From Phytoseiulus persimilis (Eukaryota; Arthropoda; Arachnida; Mesostigmata; Phytoseiidae): a stretch of 64,000 bases of DNA. The stretch is from positions 372,001 to 436,000 of the forward strand of contig CM075103.1 in the NCBI GenBank assembly GCA_037576195.1, read 5' to 3'. Made by a program: the position numbers and the translations under genes. Numbering within the stretch: position 1 is the stretch's first letter; each line of letters opens with the position of its first letter. Below the pieces are notes generated by a model that saw only the letters and a list, made by a program, of their open reading frames with translations, searched no databases and was not told the DNA's origin. This document shows, one piece after another, positions 22,756 to 41,450 of this stretch.

Positions 22756-23710
22756 AAGTTGGACAATGAGGGCATCAGCTGGTTGACGAACATACTCCAT
22801 GCCATTCCAAACGGAGAAGGACCACTCTTAGTGGACTGGAGAGATGGTCGAGTACCGTTGATCGAACCCGAGTAAAGCGGTGCTATCCGCCTGTAACGGT
22901 ATCGACAGCTCTTTCTCGGATATTCACGATAATCATTGCGGCTAGAAAATCGAAGCTCGAGACGGGAGAAATCCTAGGTGAAATGCAAAACGGTGTCAGG
23001 CAAGGGGGACGGGGGAGGAAAATTTTTTATACTCATGTCGATCATTGAACTGTACCGAGCTGCTGGATGCGGGCACGGAATCTCGACCTCGGAGGCCTAA
23101 TTCTGAGGACAGACGGATCCGAAGCTCTATTGATCTCGTTAAATGCAGCCAGAAAGAGACCAGAATCGCGACCCGAAAAGCCAAGGGGGCAGACTTTAGA
23201 GCTGTCAGGGAGAGTTTCGCTGCAGTCGAGGCTCATTGCGCGCGATTGAGATCACCACAGTATCGTGATGAAGTTGAGTGAGGATGTCCTTGTTTGCGAC
23301 TCCCAGAAGCTCCTCAGATTCCTTCCAGACTTTTGCCGCTTGAGCTAGATGCGCCACTGGACGCGTGTTTCCTGGACTGATCGGAAGCCTACGACAGGAC
23401 AGCAAGAGATCAACTACGGACCACATTAATGGATATTCGTTTAGGCGGAGGATGGATTCAGTTCCTCAGTAATATCGTAGTCGATGCGGAACACTTCTCC
23501 TCGTCGAGGATACAAATCGGACTGGGACGGTGGTTTCGATCGGACAATCTGAGCGGTCGGTGGGCCAAGAGCTCAACGCTGACGGGATTGCTTCATGCAG
23601 ATGATCTGGTCTTGATTGTTCCGCTGTCGCTGGAGAGATCGCTGTCTTCTACTCCTTTCAGTGGAACGATCGCTCTCATCCCCCCTGCGACCCCTTCTCG
23701 AAAATCTTGA
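22756..23710 (+). pseudogene. LINE reverse-transcriptase remnant
   Basis: Pieces of a non-LTR reverse transcriptase appear in shifting frames. At about 22,965-23,050 one reads L-G-E-M-Q-N-G-V-R-Q-G followed by F-I-L-M-S-I-I-E, equivalent to the Q-x-G-F-R-x-G-R and helper helix of LINE RTs. At 23,450-23,640 it reads W-I-Q-F-L-S-N-I and then L-L-H-A-D-D-L-V-L-I, a variant of the catalytic Y-A-D-D box. Several stops and frameshifts lie between them. It is dead. The clade cannot be decided from these pieces, though the wording resembles CR1/RTE-like elements. It is a different remnant from the C-terminal piece at 15.9-16.2 kb. Confidence 0.7.
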
Positions 23711-26700
23711 CAACATGTGGGACAACGAGTGAAAGTCTAGTGTGAGTGGAATCCATATGGTTCCGATGTACGCGGAAACCATGGATTGCTTCGGCCACTC
23801 CAGAACCTCATGGGTTGAGGAGAACCCGTGAACATTTCACAGACAGATTGTTGAAGTCTTTCGAGCCGCATCGAAATTCTGAGAGTCTTATGAGCGTTAC
23901 AAAATCTCGAGATGGTCCGAGTCGTTCCAGAGTGGTCTTTTGGACGGTCCAAAGGTTCTGTTGTGTCCATAAACGTCTTCGATTTTGGTCAGAATATTCC
24001 CGCTACACAATGGCTTCGGACAGAAAAAATTTCGGCCCAGGGAGAAGATGAGTGTGTTCTTCGCGAAGTATATAAGCGCGGAAAAATGACGCCATTCGGC
24101 GGAACCTTTCCCATTGCTATTTGTCGAGCTCTTCGACCGAATTTCACTCGCCCCAATCCTGTTTCGTCCGGCAGAGTGTTCCCCGGGATTCCACTGTGGA
24201 GGGATCGAAGCCAAAACCTTGGTGGACCACGCGGATCGGAACCATTGACATCTGCGGTATTTATCCCTTCTTTTTCGAATTCACAAGCTCCCCATCTTAG
24301 AAGGCACATGGATCCCGGAGACGGAGCTTCGCGAAGAAAATCCTCGGGACCTCTGTTCGGTGCCACTCAGAAAGCCCCGCGACGGTTCCAGGGACTTTCG
24401 ACCAACTCTTTGACCCGATTTCTATCCACCCACTCCAGCGGAATTCACATTGTGTGACAAGAAGCCAGGGAGATGGGTGTATGGGATGATCAGCGGGGCA
24501 ATGCTCCTTCATATGTGAATTAGAATGGGCACGAGCCCCGCTGTCAGGCGGTGACTTCAGAGATTACCGTCAATCTCAGCTTGTATCAACAGCCTCTCAG
24601 CTTTTGAGCCCCCCTGAGAGGATGAGAAAGTCTCGAGCGATGAGCCATGAGTCCGAGACCCAACAATGAATCCCTCGATCTCTGCATTGGAACTCAAAGA
24701 TGCATTGTCATCGTCACCGGGTCCAACGCTCGCTACTCCGTTCGTTGCATGTGAGACCTCGCGTGGCAGCAACGAGTGAGAGCCCTGCGTTACATAACAC
24801 CACGAGTCAGGCCGCGCCGCGGCTCTTCAGCAATGTTCTCGATTGCTGTCAGACACTGTGTACACACCGACTTCTTCGACAAACCGACTCATTCGGTGGA
24901 ATCTAATGTATTCTGTGTGTGGCCAGAATGATCTCTCACATGACAAAGCTTGATGTGATAGTCGACATCCTCGAACGTTGGCTACAAATCACTCCGGCCT
25001 CGTTCGGCGAGCATCTCCAGAGCTCTACGTACCCATGCCCAAAAATCACCTTTTAATCACCTCGAGTTGCTGTAATCACCGTCAGAGGGAGACGATCTTC
25101 CATCTTGGAAGGGAGGGACTACCTGTTTTCCGTTACGATACCAACCATCCCACGACGCTCGCAATGCCAACTTCGAATCTCTCGTCCAAGTTTGGGGAGA
25201 TTCATGGTTTCTGCCTCTCAACGTCAAAACGCCCTCTATTTCCGCTTTCGACCCATCTCGCGCTTGATTCACGAAGCCATGGCCTGACCGCATGTCTAGA
25301 AGCTCGTGATGCCATTTCCAACGGCGTCCAAGACCTGCCACGCATGGACTCCTTGAGGAACCCCAGGAGTCGTATGAGAGATGACTCCCGCCCTCAAGAG
25401 TTGTTCTCGAACCTGATCGCAGATACCTCAAGGGATGCTCCGAAGATCATGAGAGGCTCCGCCGATATTCTCCGTGCAATACCCTGATGTGATCATTTCT
25501 CCCCCTGACCGAGAATAGAGTTTCGCCATGCTGCTGCTATAGACGAGCTCCATCTACTGATCCCTCGCATGGATGATTTCGCGTGATAGCGACGAGAGAT
25601 GGTGGAAGGATCAGTACTCTGATCCAAGATTCATTTCATGTTCACTGAGTATTGCATGAAAAGTCGAGTTCAAAGATGAGTTCGCTATCTGATGAGCTCG
25701 TTTTCTGACTAGTTAGTTATACGATTGTTCCATCATCCGATAAGCTCGTTATCAGATGCGTTTTTTTCAGAGGAAATCGAAGAAAGAAAGTTCGATGTTT
25801 TCGGGATTTTAGGGTAATCTGCGTCGTCCTAGACCCGAGCAAACCCCTTATGGGGCTTCAACGGATATCAAATCTCAGAAGTCCAGCTGAAAGCTTCTCC
25901 TCGAAAACAAGAGAAAAGAGACAGGGCGATCTGCGGAAGCACCTAAAATCGCAGATTGACCCGGTCGGAATGCGAAATTGTACATATCTTGAACCGAGTC
26001 GAGATCAATGAACTCATACCATACGTATCCACTTCATCGATCAGTGGGTCCACTTGAGAACCGTGTTCCCGAGCTCCCGGATGTAAATACGGATGTTACT
26101 CACAATAGAAGTCTCTACCGCGAGCTGCGAAACATCGGTCAGTGAATCGAGTGAATTCTCTGTAATCTTTGAGTCTCATTTATCCGGAGTACCGGAAAGT
26201 TCTCTTCTGAAATGTCGAATGTACATAGTCTCCTGGACATTTGTACAAATGCCACGACGTATGAAGTTCTCACTGCAGGCTTGCGGAATATCTCTCGCAA
26301 CCGCAATTGACATATTCTCTCCTCGAAGTCCATGAATCAGATTGAAAATGGTCCCCGGGCCCATGTTCGCTTGGCATCGGACGAGATCTGATCGAATCAG
26401 AAGAAACGTATCCCTCCGACAGAACGTTCGCACCAGCGGAAAGTAACGTTTCCAACCATAATACAGTACTCTCGGATGAGGCGGAGACATAAGAGCAACA
26501 GACTGTTTCCGTCGACCGGAACGCCGAGTCAGTCGTTACGCCCGTCATGGTCGTTGATAAGCTTTGAGTTGAAGCGGCTCGAAACGTGAGAAATTCTCAC
26601 GCGTCTTGAGAAAGAGGGGAACGAATTTCAATAGAGAAAACTGGCAACGTGGTGGGTTGGGAAGTCGAAAGAAACTTCGGCGTCGCTGAGCGATGCCGCT

Positions 26701-28511
26701 CAACCGGAGAGCTTGCACACTGTCATCCTCACTTAGTAATCAGGAGTTCCTGCCAGGAGTCTTTCTCTCAGTAGCACCCTGAGAGAACTCCGGCAGCGAG
26801 TTGGAATCCAACCCGAGTCCGAGAAACCCTACAGAACCTCGGCGAATTCGTATCGATATGTCTCACTGCCCCTAAGCCGCAACAAGCATCTTCTGAATAA
26901 CCCAGAAGAACGATATTTCCTCGTGGAGCCGGAGATCAGGATGGGCTCACCGTTGCCCGTCCGAAATGAGGAAGAATATGATTTTGATCGGCTTCCTGTC
27001 GGACCATGTTAGAACACTCTCGACAATGAGCGACTCACGAAGACGGGGATGATCGAGAAGAAAATCTCGGCTGGATCATGCGGATGTTTCGGCCGGACTG
27101 GAATATCGATACGATGGAAAAATCGCGGGACGAATAGTGACAACAGTCGCAAGGAGCTTCTGCGGAAAATCGGCGAGGTTGCATCCCCTGCATCGCTATC
27201 ATGTCGAAAAATATGTGTTCTCTCAACGCGATGAGAAGGATGAGAGCTATTCTGTGGCGCCCTCTGTAGAGTTGGTGAGAAACGTTGCTCCCTTGCGAGT
27301 CATCCTCCTCCCTCTACCCTCTTGATTGGGATCTGAAGCTGGTTGAACAAGTTCCCTCGAGAGTTTCTCCGCAGAGAGCTCCAGAGGCGCGTCTCACATG
27401 CCAACGTACCACAAAGGCATCACATTCCACTGACAGGGCCGGGAAATCCTTCACGGCGGCGAGGGAAAACTCTTCTTGCTCCGTGCTTCGGCTCTGGAAA
27501 TGTGGCTAGGAATCGAGGAGGTTGGGGCGGTTGTAATTTCCTGGAACTCCCGCGTGGCTGGCCTCCGGTCACAGCCGGAGGAACCGGGAAAGAATTCAAA
27601 GTGAGACTCCCGTGTCTAACTGAGTGGTTTCCGTCTTCGCAGCTTGAGTTTATTAATGACCAGGACTCAGCCATGATCAGAATCCCCCTTCGCGGGAAGG
27701 AACTTCCCTTGTGAGGAGTTACGACTGACATCTGATCCCGGAGTCATGGCTGACAGGACCAGCTGATAACGATCTAGACAGTGCGCTTGAATGCTGCTCA
27801 CTCAGCTCCAAGAGTCAGTGGGCCTGATCCGACATTCGGAGCGCACCCAGTTCTCCCGTCCCCTGTTGCGCCGAAGATCCGATAAATGAGGATTGCTTCT
27901 AGACTGCTGGCATTTGCGGTACCTCCCCTTGTAAGATGTCAGAATGTCAGAGGAAGGTGGGAGATTTGTGGAACTCTGATGGACCGATCGCACCGCTAAA
28001 TCAGCGGTCGGCCGCCGTCAGAAGAGGGCGAGGAGACAACTTGGGCTGGGTTGGCTGCTTCTGTTGCCGCCGCGCCGCCGCTGCCGCCGACTCACAGTAG
28101 CACTAGCACCACCAGCAGCAGCTCGATGGGGCTGGCAGTTTCTTGAGCAAGTTGGAAGAAGAAAAGGCAGCACGGCCTGTTCAAAACAAACCTGATGACT
28201 GAGTGACTTGATAGCGCTGTTGGTTCGCGGACTAGGAGGAGGTGAAGGGATTGTATCAGTCAGGAGTTTGTGTCTGCCTGCATAGAGTGGTTCTCATGTT
28301 TGTGATGACTTGCTGCCGCCAGTGTGTCAACGCCAAGTTCTTTTAGAGTCGCTGTCGTTGCCATTCTGTTGTTGCCTGCATTCTCTCACCAAGTTGCAAG
28401 TTTCCTAGCCGGCTGTGGACATTGCTACTCCAACCGCCGCTGCTGCTGCAAGTTCCCAAGGAGTTTCTCGGGTGGTGAACGTAGTGACGGACGACGACCT
28501 CGGTCATCATC
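23711..28511. other. Large gap without recognised gene; Src 5' region at its end
   Basis: Several frames of 100-180 codons (for example 23,912-24,457 and 24,978-25,487) are open but lack any motif, and equally long frames run opposite them. Degenerate T-C-A-G-A-T-A/G-A-C-G-A-G-type motifs sit at 25,675-25,770, with similar wording at 40,460-40,530. The last ~500 bases (28,030-28,511) are rich in G-C-C/C-A-G triplets and lie directly before the Src start, so they are likely its promoter or 5' untranslated leader. An upstream non-coding exon is possible but not visible. Confidence 0.4.
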
Positions 28512-33804
<5,293 letters not shown>

Positions 33805-33839
33805 GCATCTCTCCTCTGTCTCGCGCCATCTACTATTCC

Positions 33840-33856
33840 CTCTCTCTCTCTCTCTC
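33840..33856. repeat. (CT)n microsatellite
   Basis: A run of about eight CT units lies in the 3' flank of the Src gene, likely in its 3' untranslated region. Confidence 0.9.
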
Positions 33857-35408
33857 ACTCTCATTTTCCGCATTCGTCATCATCTTCCCTTGAGTCCATC
33901 ACCAGCGGCCGCCGCCGGCTCGGTAGTTTGTTCAGAAACACTCATCTGCGAACGTCTAGCCCATCAACGGCCGTGGATGGTTTCACTGCTCGCGTCATTG
34001 CTTAAAAGATGACTGACTGATTGACTGACCGATCGACTGTCTTTCGATTGATTGAGTGATTGAACAATTGACTGATCGTTCTCGAGTTCGATGACCAGAT
34101 TGTGCGGGTGCGTGTGTGGAAAAATGAGAGAAGGAAAAAGCCAGCTCTGAGTTCTGATGAATTGTGCATTTGACAGACGACTTCCTGGAATGGAAGGTCG
34201 ATAGAGTGAATGGACTACGAATGAATGAGAGAGTGGTAAATAGAGCGTGCATGGTCATGATGGAATTTTTCAACGGCGGGGTCTCGTTGACCCTGAAGGA
34301 GGTCATTCTGCTTGACCATTTGGAGTGTCCTGGTGTGAAGACACATAGCTCCTTTTTACATGAGCTGAATAGCAAACGGGAGAGATAACCTTGCAACCGC
34401 CCTATTTGAGCAAACTTTGGTAATGAACGAACGGACTGCCTGTTGGAATCGTCGCCGCCGCAGCCGCCTTCGCCATACTCGAATAATAGATGACTTTACT
34501 TTATTATGACGTCGATTTCAATCGGAGCTTCGACTTCACCCAAGCTCATCGCCACCCTTACGCGCTATTACAGCCGTAGCAACGCGATCTACAACTTTCC
34601 ACGCAGGCTTAGCATCAGCATACAAAATGACGGAACGATGCTGTGTGATTCGCTGTGCTCGTCAGTATCCTTGTATATACATTTTTATAGAATCGAGTGC
34701 AACCGCCTCCTGCACTTTGGAGGCCATATAAATGCTCTTCTATGTCACCGGCTTAGACTATTGTCGTCGTCGTCAAACCTACGAAATTATAAATGAATTC
34801 ACCGTGAATATGTCTATGCCTGGATTTTTAATTCCAATACTTATTGACACGACTCATATCCTCAACGCCCTGGAGATCTGATTCGACTTCCCAATTATGC
34901 CCTCGTTTTTTCAAATTCTGTGTCCTCGAGCTGATCCGGCAGAGCGGTCAGACGAAACTAGGTGCCGGTCGGAGATCGGTCTCAGTTTACAGGGATGTTC
35001 TTTGCAGTACTTCATAGCACGAATATCTGTGATTCCTTTCTCTGATCAAGCGTGGATGACATGCCCCCATAGAGTAGAGGCGGATATTCTCGGATCATAC
35101 AGATCTGAAACATTTCCACCCCACTCCATTCTTCCACGTACTGGTGGCTCGTGACACGGTCGCACTTTCCCACACTACCGATATATTGCATGGAAGCCGA
35201 ACGATTCCTTCCACTAGAGAATTCATTGACTACTTAGAGCGACGAGCCCTGGGAACCCCTACGTTCCTGTCTTGAGGGAATCACATCACGAAAAATCTTG
35301 TCACGTATTCGGTTCCTCAAGCGAGCTGTGAACATCGCTTGCAGCGGTTCCTTCCTGAGGGGAGTACCTCGGACGAAGACTTCTCTCTCGAGAGACTCCG
35401 CGACGAAG
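33857..35408. other. Intergenic between Src and FAM210
   Basis: A stretch of T-G-A-C/T-G-A-T quasi-repeats lies at 34,005-34,085. AT-rich sequence around 34,770-34,880 may include the end of the Src transcript. The frame of the FAM210 first exon is open upstream from 35,238 but has no ATG before 35,409. An acceptor-like T-T-G-C-A-G ends at 35,344. Confidence 0.4.
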
Positions 35409-36859
35409 ATGTCTCCGCATCCGCATTCACTGCTTGGCCACCGGAGCCTTGGAGACGTCGTCTCACTGCCTAGACTCGATCCGAATGCGGAGAATAACTT
35501 CTACAATCTCTCCGCTTCCCTGAAGCAGCATACGCAGCTGTTCTCTAAACTAGCCATTGAGAATTCTTCAGGGTAGTATCCCCACAATCGAGGGAAGCGT
35601 ATTGCCGTATGCAAATTATTTCTGCAGCAGCCAGCGCTGTCGTTCGTATCAGCTTGCTTGTGAATCGGGATTCGCTGCGCCCGCCGCCTGTGAAAGCCAT
35701 GGCTAAAGATCACAGCATCAGCTCCGGCGACGACGGAAGGTCTTGCCGGAAGGAACGTGCCCCGCGGGATGCGGTGCAGCCCTCGCCCACAATGTCTCGT
35801 AAGCAAACAACAGCAGCGCATCAGACGATATTCGAGCTGATTGGAGCGAAGAATCAGGTGGAAGAATGTGGCAGAATATCGGTGTAATGCGCTCGCGCAT
35901 ACTTCTGATCGGATGCAGGCAGTCACTTTCTGGTGAGTTCCTCTCACACTTCGAGCCACATCGAGAAAAAAACCCGCTGAGACCCGTACTCCGGCGATGT
36001 GAGGCGGGATAGAATTGAAAGATCAAGAGTGGATCGATTTGCTTTACTTGTCCCTCCTAGGACAGAGGAGCGTGCTCCGAGTAGCAGCAGTGCCTACGAA
36101 GATGCCGCACACCGTGTCTAATCGCGTGTGTGGAACAGCGCACAATCAACCAGAGACACCTCAGCAATTGACATTATTCCAGAGGTAGAACGAATTATGC
36201 GAGAATAACGAGCTATTGTCTGCTTGAAGAGCCCCTGGGGTGAACGTTGCATTTCATTCGTTCGCAGATTCAAGCAGGACTTCTCTAGATACTGGTATGT
36301 CATGTTCCCCATACATGTGACAACCTCGTTCGGTTACTTTCTCGGCTTCTACTATTTGTCTAAAATGTGAGCACTCGTACCCTGCATTTTGTAGAATGGA
36401 TATCGTCGAGAAGACAGATGTGAACTCACGCCAATTTCAGGGGGATAAGTCCGATACCACTCATGGAAGTCATCGGAGTCCCAAAGGAGTATGTCGATCC
36501 GTTGAAGGAATCAACCGTGAGTCACGCCGCCATCGGCTACGCTGGGTACAAGGTGAGAAACGGGTTGAGTTGAGACAATAGAGCGTTCATATTTTTGGCG
36601 ACTCTGCAATGCAGAGACGCATGCCCGCTGCAACGTCCCTTTTCGCTAGAATAATCACGTTTTTATGCTCACTCGCAATGCACCATTGAGAGTTTAACTT
36701 ATTCGATCCGATGTGTTTTTCCAGTTGATCACCCCCCTACGATACCTCACTTCGATAACGGTGACTGGTTTTACGGTTCGGACACTGTCCAACAGAGGCT
36801 GGTTGAAACCGATGCCTTCATTCAAAGAATTTTCTCAAAAGTTTAGGAGGAGTCGATAG
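35409..36859 (+). CDS. FAM210 family (DUF1279) mitochondrial membrane protein
   Basis: FAM210A/B proteins sit in the mitochondrial inner membrane and affect mitochondrial translation and metabolism; the exact biochemical role is unsettled. I rebuilt four exons that join in frame: 35,409-35,572, 36,268-36,366, 36,441-36,552 and 36,725-36,859, giving 169 residues from the first in-frame ATG. The core matches the family. F-K-Q-D-F-S-R-Y-W leads into a membrane segment V-M-F-P-I-H-V-T-T-S-F-G-Y-F-L-G. Next come the M-E-V-I-G-V-P linker and a second hydrophobic stretch from A-I-G-Y-A-G-Y-K through T-P-L-R-Y-L-T-S-I-T-V-T-G. A basic tail ends R-R-S-R at 36,859. The first exon donor is G-T-A-G-T-A, slightly weak. 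The N-terminus is the doubtful part: the frame is open further upstream and rich in Arg and Ser, like a targeting peptide, so another exon may feed into it. I cannot choose between the A and B paralogues. Confidence 0.8.
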
Positions 36860-38749
36860 GACTCCTAGGGAGGATGCGAATGGACACGCCCGGTATCCCG
36901 AGACACGTTCTGCCTCGAGCTCTCGGGAAAGATGGTGGCGCGGGCCGATTCTGTGAACGCGCGAACCAATTGAATGCAATGATATTCCATGGTTGACCAG
37001 CGTATTGAAACTTTTCCACAGGAGTCGCCAGATTATCATTCCAGCTAACACGCTGACATGGAATAAAATGATAGGAAACCTGTATGAAAGCCTGTTCTTT
37101 TGACAAATCGTTCGCTGCTGGAGAATTCAACACCGGAGTGTTGGAGCGTTCTTCTCGAAATCGGAGATGCGGGAGTCCTCTCAGCGAGCCACTCACACAA
37201 ATTCCCTAACCCGAGCCACCTCAGCTTGAAGCGATCCGCTTCGGTGGATCGAAGACCGTCCCGACCCCCTGGTTTCATATGATTCTCAAATGCTTGCTTA
37301 TACAGGAGAACATGCATGACGACACCGATCAACATCCCTCAGTGAGTGACAACGGGTTTGCGTTCCATGCCTGTGCCTCGAATAATGATCAAGACAGCAG
37401 CACGTTCCGTGCTGCCTCACGACCAATATTTCTACTCCAATCCAATTATGAACACTTGGCTACAATGGCCCGACAACTAATATCGACCATGCTCGTGAGC
37501 TACCGCGACTTCAACCAAGCACCGGATTGGGGTTCCGATCCTGCAATTTCCATTCCCCGAACGACAAATTGACGAATTGAAACGATGAATACCAGGCTCG
37601 AATGCGAATATGAACGTGACGAGCAACCCCTGATCTCCGCAGCAAAGTTGTGGTCATCATTATTTGCGACCTCCTCCGTAGATGACCCTCGAGGCCCAGC
37701 GGGTCTTGGTTCATGGAACCCTGTGAAGATTCCCGAGCTCCTACCACCCCCTATCGGAGCTTATACTCCGCAGAATCATCGCAGATGCGAGAACGGCAAG
37801 CGTTGCTCAAGCGGCGGTGTGCATCTTCCTGTGCTATGAATGATGGATTTCTGGGTTAGGCTACTCCCTCTTCCCGCGATTGATAGAGGCACCCACAGCT
37901 TGTGACTCTCATAAGAATTCGTGGTCCTACGAGGGGATCAGCAGAAAAATTGAGACGGAAAAATAGTTGGCTCGATCAAATGTGACCGAAAAATGCTGTT
38001 CTCGGCGTGGACACTGAGATGAGGCCGGCAGCTGATTTTGGGCAGAAACCGGGGTGTATGATCGTCAATATACAGTCATTCTCCTTTGGCTCAATCAAAC
38101 TCGCTAGCGTCGAATCGGCAAGGAGTCTATAAGAGCTCATTTGGTTGGAAGCTGGAATTGGAGCCAACAGTCGCTTTCCATCTTTTGAGATCTCCGATCG
38201 GATGGTACTGCTTTCCATCTGCCTCAAAAAATTGGGCGAGTATACCGCAGTTTCTTGTCGTGTCTAGAGAGTCTGCCGACGACACGCGTTCGCAGTATCC
38301 TTTGTTCCCATGATTTCTCCATGGAATCAGCAACAATTCCGACCCGGTGCGGATTTCGAATTCTGCAAATGCTGAAATTCGCTTTCCGTAGATTCGTTTA
38401 GCTCGTGAAGCCAGGAATCACGATTCCCTCGATCCGAGCGCCGCCGGGAAGTCGATATTTGGGGTGGTTACCTGGCAGAATACTACAAGATCAAATGATG
38501 AGTTTTCTGCTTGAAAAAGCTCTCTGCTGATGCCAAGTAATGAACAGTAATCCTCTCTACCGATGAGAGACTAATCCCAATGAAAGGCTTGGGCACAATG
38601 ATTGATACAACAGGGTTTTGCAATTTTTTCTAGGAACCACCAAAATGGTCAAGGGCATACATCTAGCCACATCTGTTCTAAAGTGAGGAGACTCCAGCGA
38701 CGCTGTATATAAGCATGTTTAATCTGCAGGGAATGGTGGGCATTCCATC
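36860..38749. other. No gene recognised between FAM210 and PSMB3
   Basis: A small ATG-started frame at about 37,369-37,479 encodes a short peptide with Q-Y-F-Y-S-N-P-I-M-N-T-W-L-Q-W; it looks protein-like in composition but I do not recognise it. Minus-strand frames at 37,976-38,336 likewise show no motif. The end of the region should hold the 3' untranslated part of the minus-strand PSMB3 gene. Confidence 0.35.
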
Positions 38750-39487
38750 TCAGTCCATTCGAGTTTTCAGATACCGAGTAGTCACTCTGTCCTTCTCTAT
38801 GACGTGAACCACTGCACCCCATCCGCTGGACGCATCGCGATCAAATCCATTCACAAGGGATTGTGAAATGCATTCAAACAGCTCCTCAGCATTCATCCCA
38901 GGACGCCATAATGTTTCACACATGCCATAAAGCTGCATATCAGCAGTGCCTGAAATCGTGAGTTGCATACATTATTCCGGCTGAAACATTGTTCGGGAAG
39001 AAATTTAGTCGTGTTCACGATTCATGACTATCGGTCTCGATTACATTGAACCACTTAGTCGGCACTAACCTGAAACAACAAAATCGTCAGGTTCAGAGAT
39101 GCTCCCAATCGAGTCCATGCTGCAAACGAAGGGTTCATTCGTCTTGTGGTCCATTCCCGCTACAACAGGCTGGATGAAATACGGGCCGAAACGTTTCTCG
39201 TAGAGAACTCCGCTCAGCAATGTGGCAAACGTCCTCGGAGTCATCCGGCGGTTTTCTTGGAGTTCATAGAGGTTCAAGTGAAACTTGAGCCTCTGACTGA
39301 CAGTGATGGTATCGGTAGCCAAACCAGGGAGTCCCATAAAGAGCTTGGGGCCCATTTCGAAAACTCTTTCGAAATTCGTGGAAATCGTGCGGCCCTCTAT
39401 ACCGAGGCGCCGGTCGGCTGCGATCGCAACGCAGCCTTCACCCTTCATGGCGACGACAACACCACCGTTGTAATCCATGATACTCAT
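38750..39487 (-). CDS. PSMB3: 20S proteasome subunit beta-3
   Basis: Structural, non-catalytic beta subunit of the 20S proteasome core, which degrades ubiquitinated proteins in cytosol and nucleus. Two exons on the minus strand, 39,487-39,070 and 38,949-38,750, join with a codon split after its first base to give 205 residues, the usual length for beta-3. It begins M-S-I-M-D-Y-N-G-G, then A-I-A-A-D-R-R-L-G, the beta-3 hallmark. It has no pro-peptide and no exposed Thr1, as expected for this inactive subunit. G-L-A-T-D-T and the closing V-I-E-K-D wording also fit. The intron is 120 bp with donor G-T-T-A-G-T and acceptor T-T-T-C-A-G. Complete and intact. Confidence 0.97.
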
Positions 39488-41450
39488 GGCTGCCTAGAAG
39501 AGTTGAACGCTTCGTTCACGATCCTCGGTTTAAACCTTTCCACAGGAGTTTTCAGCAAGTCACTCTTTGTCAAACTGCAGAGAACCAGCCGGCAGACTGT
39601 TGTTGACGTAAACAACAGCAGACAACCAGCAAGATATTTTGTTTCGTTTTTCAGGCATTCCAAACGTTGTCCTCTGAAGTCAGGGAGCCGAGTGCATTAG
39701 AGATTCGCATTAGAGTTGGTCATCTTTGAGATCTGTGGAATCACAGTCATAAATACCACTGGCTCTGATCCTCCCCAGCATAATCCTCCCGAAAGCTTTA
39801 TGGTTCCTGACAAGGTGGACATAATGGCAACATTCGGTCTGGATGTTGCGTTTGCTCCAGCGCGATAACTGCGGAATTTTGAATGAAAAGAAACTTGTCA
39901 TATTCAGTGACTTCCGAGGACGACGGGGCTTGGAAAATCTTCAAAACGAAATCCGTCGACGGAAAGAGGACGACAGTGATCTTTGCTGAGTGGATGCGCA
40001 GATACCCGCCAGCGTTCCACCACTTTCTGGGAAGACTTTTCTCTTACTTGATCTGTTTTCGTGATCACATAAGGATATGATTGGGGATCTCGAAGCGAGG
40101 CCTACGGAGGAACCACAATGCATGGTCATCATTCAAAGCGCATCTGTTCCTCTCGCGCGGCATGACGTGTCCGGCGATGTAACGTTCGAGTTCAGTGTCC
40201 TACGATTTTTCCGCATATCTTACTTCATTGCGAAACTTCAGCAGACCCTGGTGGTCGGCTAGCCCACCTTCTAGGCTCCGGTTGGCAGCTTCTTTATAGT
40301 TGCCAGCAGTCCACGAGGGGACGGGAACGTCGCCGCTAGCCTCCTGGAGGCTCTTTCCGGTCGAACCTGGACGCGTCCCATGGGATAGTCTTCGAAGTAC
40401 GCTGAAAGCCCGCAGAATACGAACCTATCCTGCGATTTCTCTCGAAAAACCGTATAATATTCAGAACTTGTCAGATAACGAGGTTGTCAGCTAACGAGCT
40501 CATTAGATACCGAACTTGTCAGATAGGGAACTCGAACTTAAGACCTCCAACTTGGTCGACCTTTGTGTGCAACCTCGACTCGAGTTTCTCTCGTTCCGAA
40601 CTTGGGTTGTTCTTCTTCCTCCCAGTCAGCATCATCAACCGCAACCAAGACTTTTCGACGCGAGATCCCATGGCTTCTCATCTTGTAAGACCGTTATTCT
40701 CCGAGTCATCTGCCGAGTTAACTACGTAACAAGTTCTTTATACGAAGAGCTCGTTGTGTGGCACGTTTTTCGTCCCCGGTATTTGAGGCTGGTGGGAAAC
40801 CACTTGCGATTCCCCGAGCAGAATGCTGCGGAGTTGCACCAGTGCACTCCGAGGGCGTTCCGGAGAGATTATGGCGTGCATCGAGAGCAAATTCCGGCTC
40901 ATTTCGGTACCGTTCCGTCAAACCATGAGATTCCCTCCTTCTGTTCTGATCAAGGTGATGAAGCATCGTCAGTGAGGTTAGATTCATTGAGATTAGCACA
41001 GCCCTCTTCCGTTCCACCAGCGTCATATTGACACCACCTAAAATCTCCCTGTCCGCGTTTGCTGATCTGTGCGAATGCAAATGGATGACCATCACGCAGA
41101 GATTTCTCCCTCCCGCGGCGGCCGGGTCAACTTCAAGACCGAGTCCTCGCTACGGCTGCGTCGACGGGTTTCCGGGAAGAAGTCGCCCGAAAAAGCTAAC
41201 AACCTCAGTTCAATGTCCACCATACGGGTGTTCAGAAGTTTATCGAAAGAAAAGGACGTGCACCAAAGTCGAAGAACGTTGAACTCGAGCGTCTTACCAT
41301 TAGGGACGTGATACGTCGCAAAAGAGACAGATATGTCGAAAACGACAACCGTATAATGGTTTTTTTCAGATGGCGTCGTAAAAATATGCTTTGATCGACT
41401 TCCTTGGAACGATTGGTCATGCAGTCATACTTATCAAATGAGCCCCCTAA
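39488..41450. other. No gene recognised (PSMB3 upstream flank and beyond)
   Basis: Frames at 39,883-40,262 and 40,484-41,311 are open but carry no domain I know. Short T-T-G-T-C-A-G-A-T-A-like degenerate repeats occur at 40,460-40,530, with similar wording at 25.7 kb. The PSMB3 promoter must lie near 39,488-39,700; no TATA element is evident. Confidence 0.35.

Noticed and set aside
24978-25487. 169-codon plus-strand frame with a 124-codon frame opposite
   Set aside because: No recognisable motif and no splice context; frames of this size are expected at this GC content.
27343-27714. 123-codon frame with Gly-rich stretch
   Set aside because: Overlaps a 103-codon minus-strand frame of similar quality; no family recognised.
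37369-37479. Small frame with Q-Y-F-Y-S-N-P-I-M-N-T-W-L-Q-W
   Set aside because: Looks protein-like, but there is no homologue I recognise and no splice partner; too short to call.
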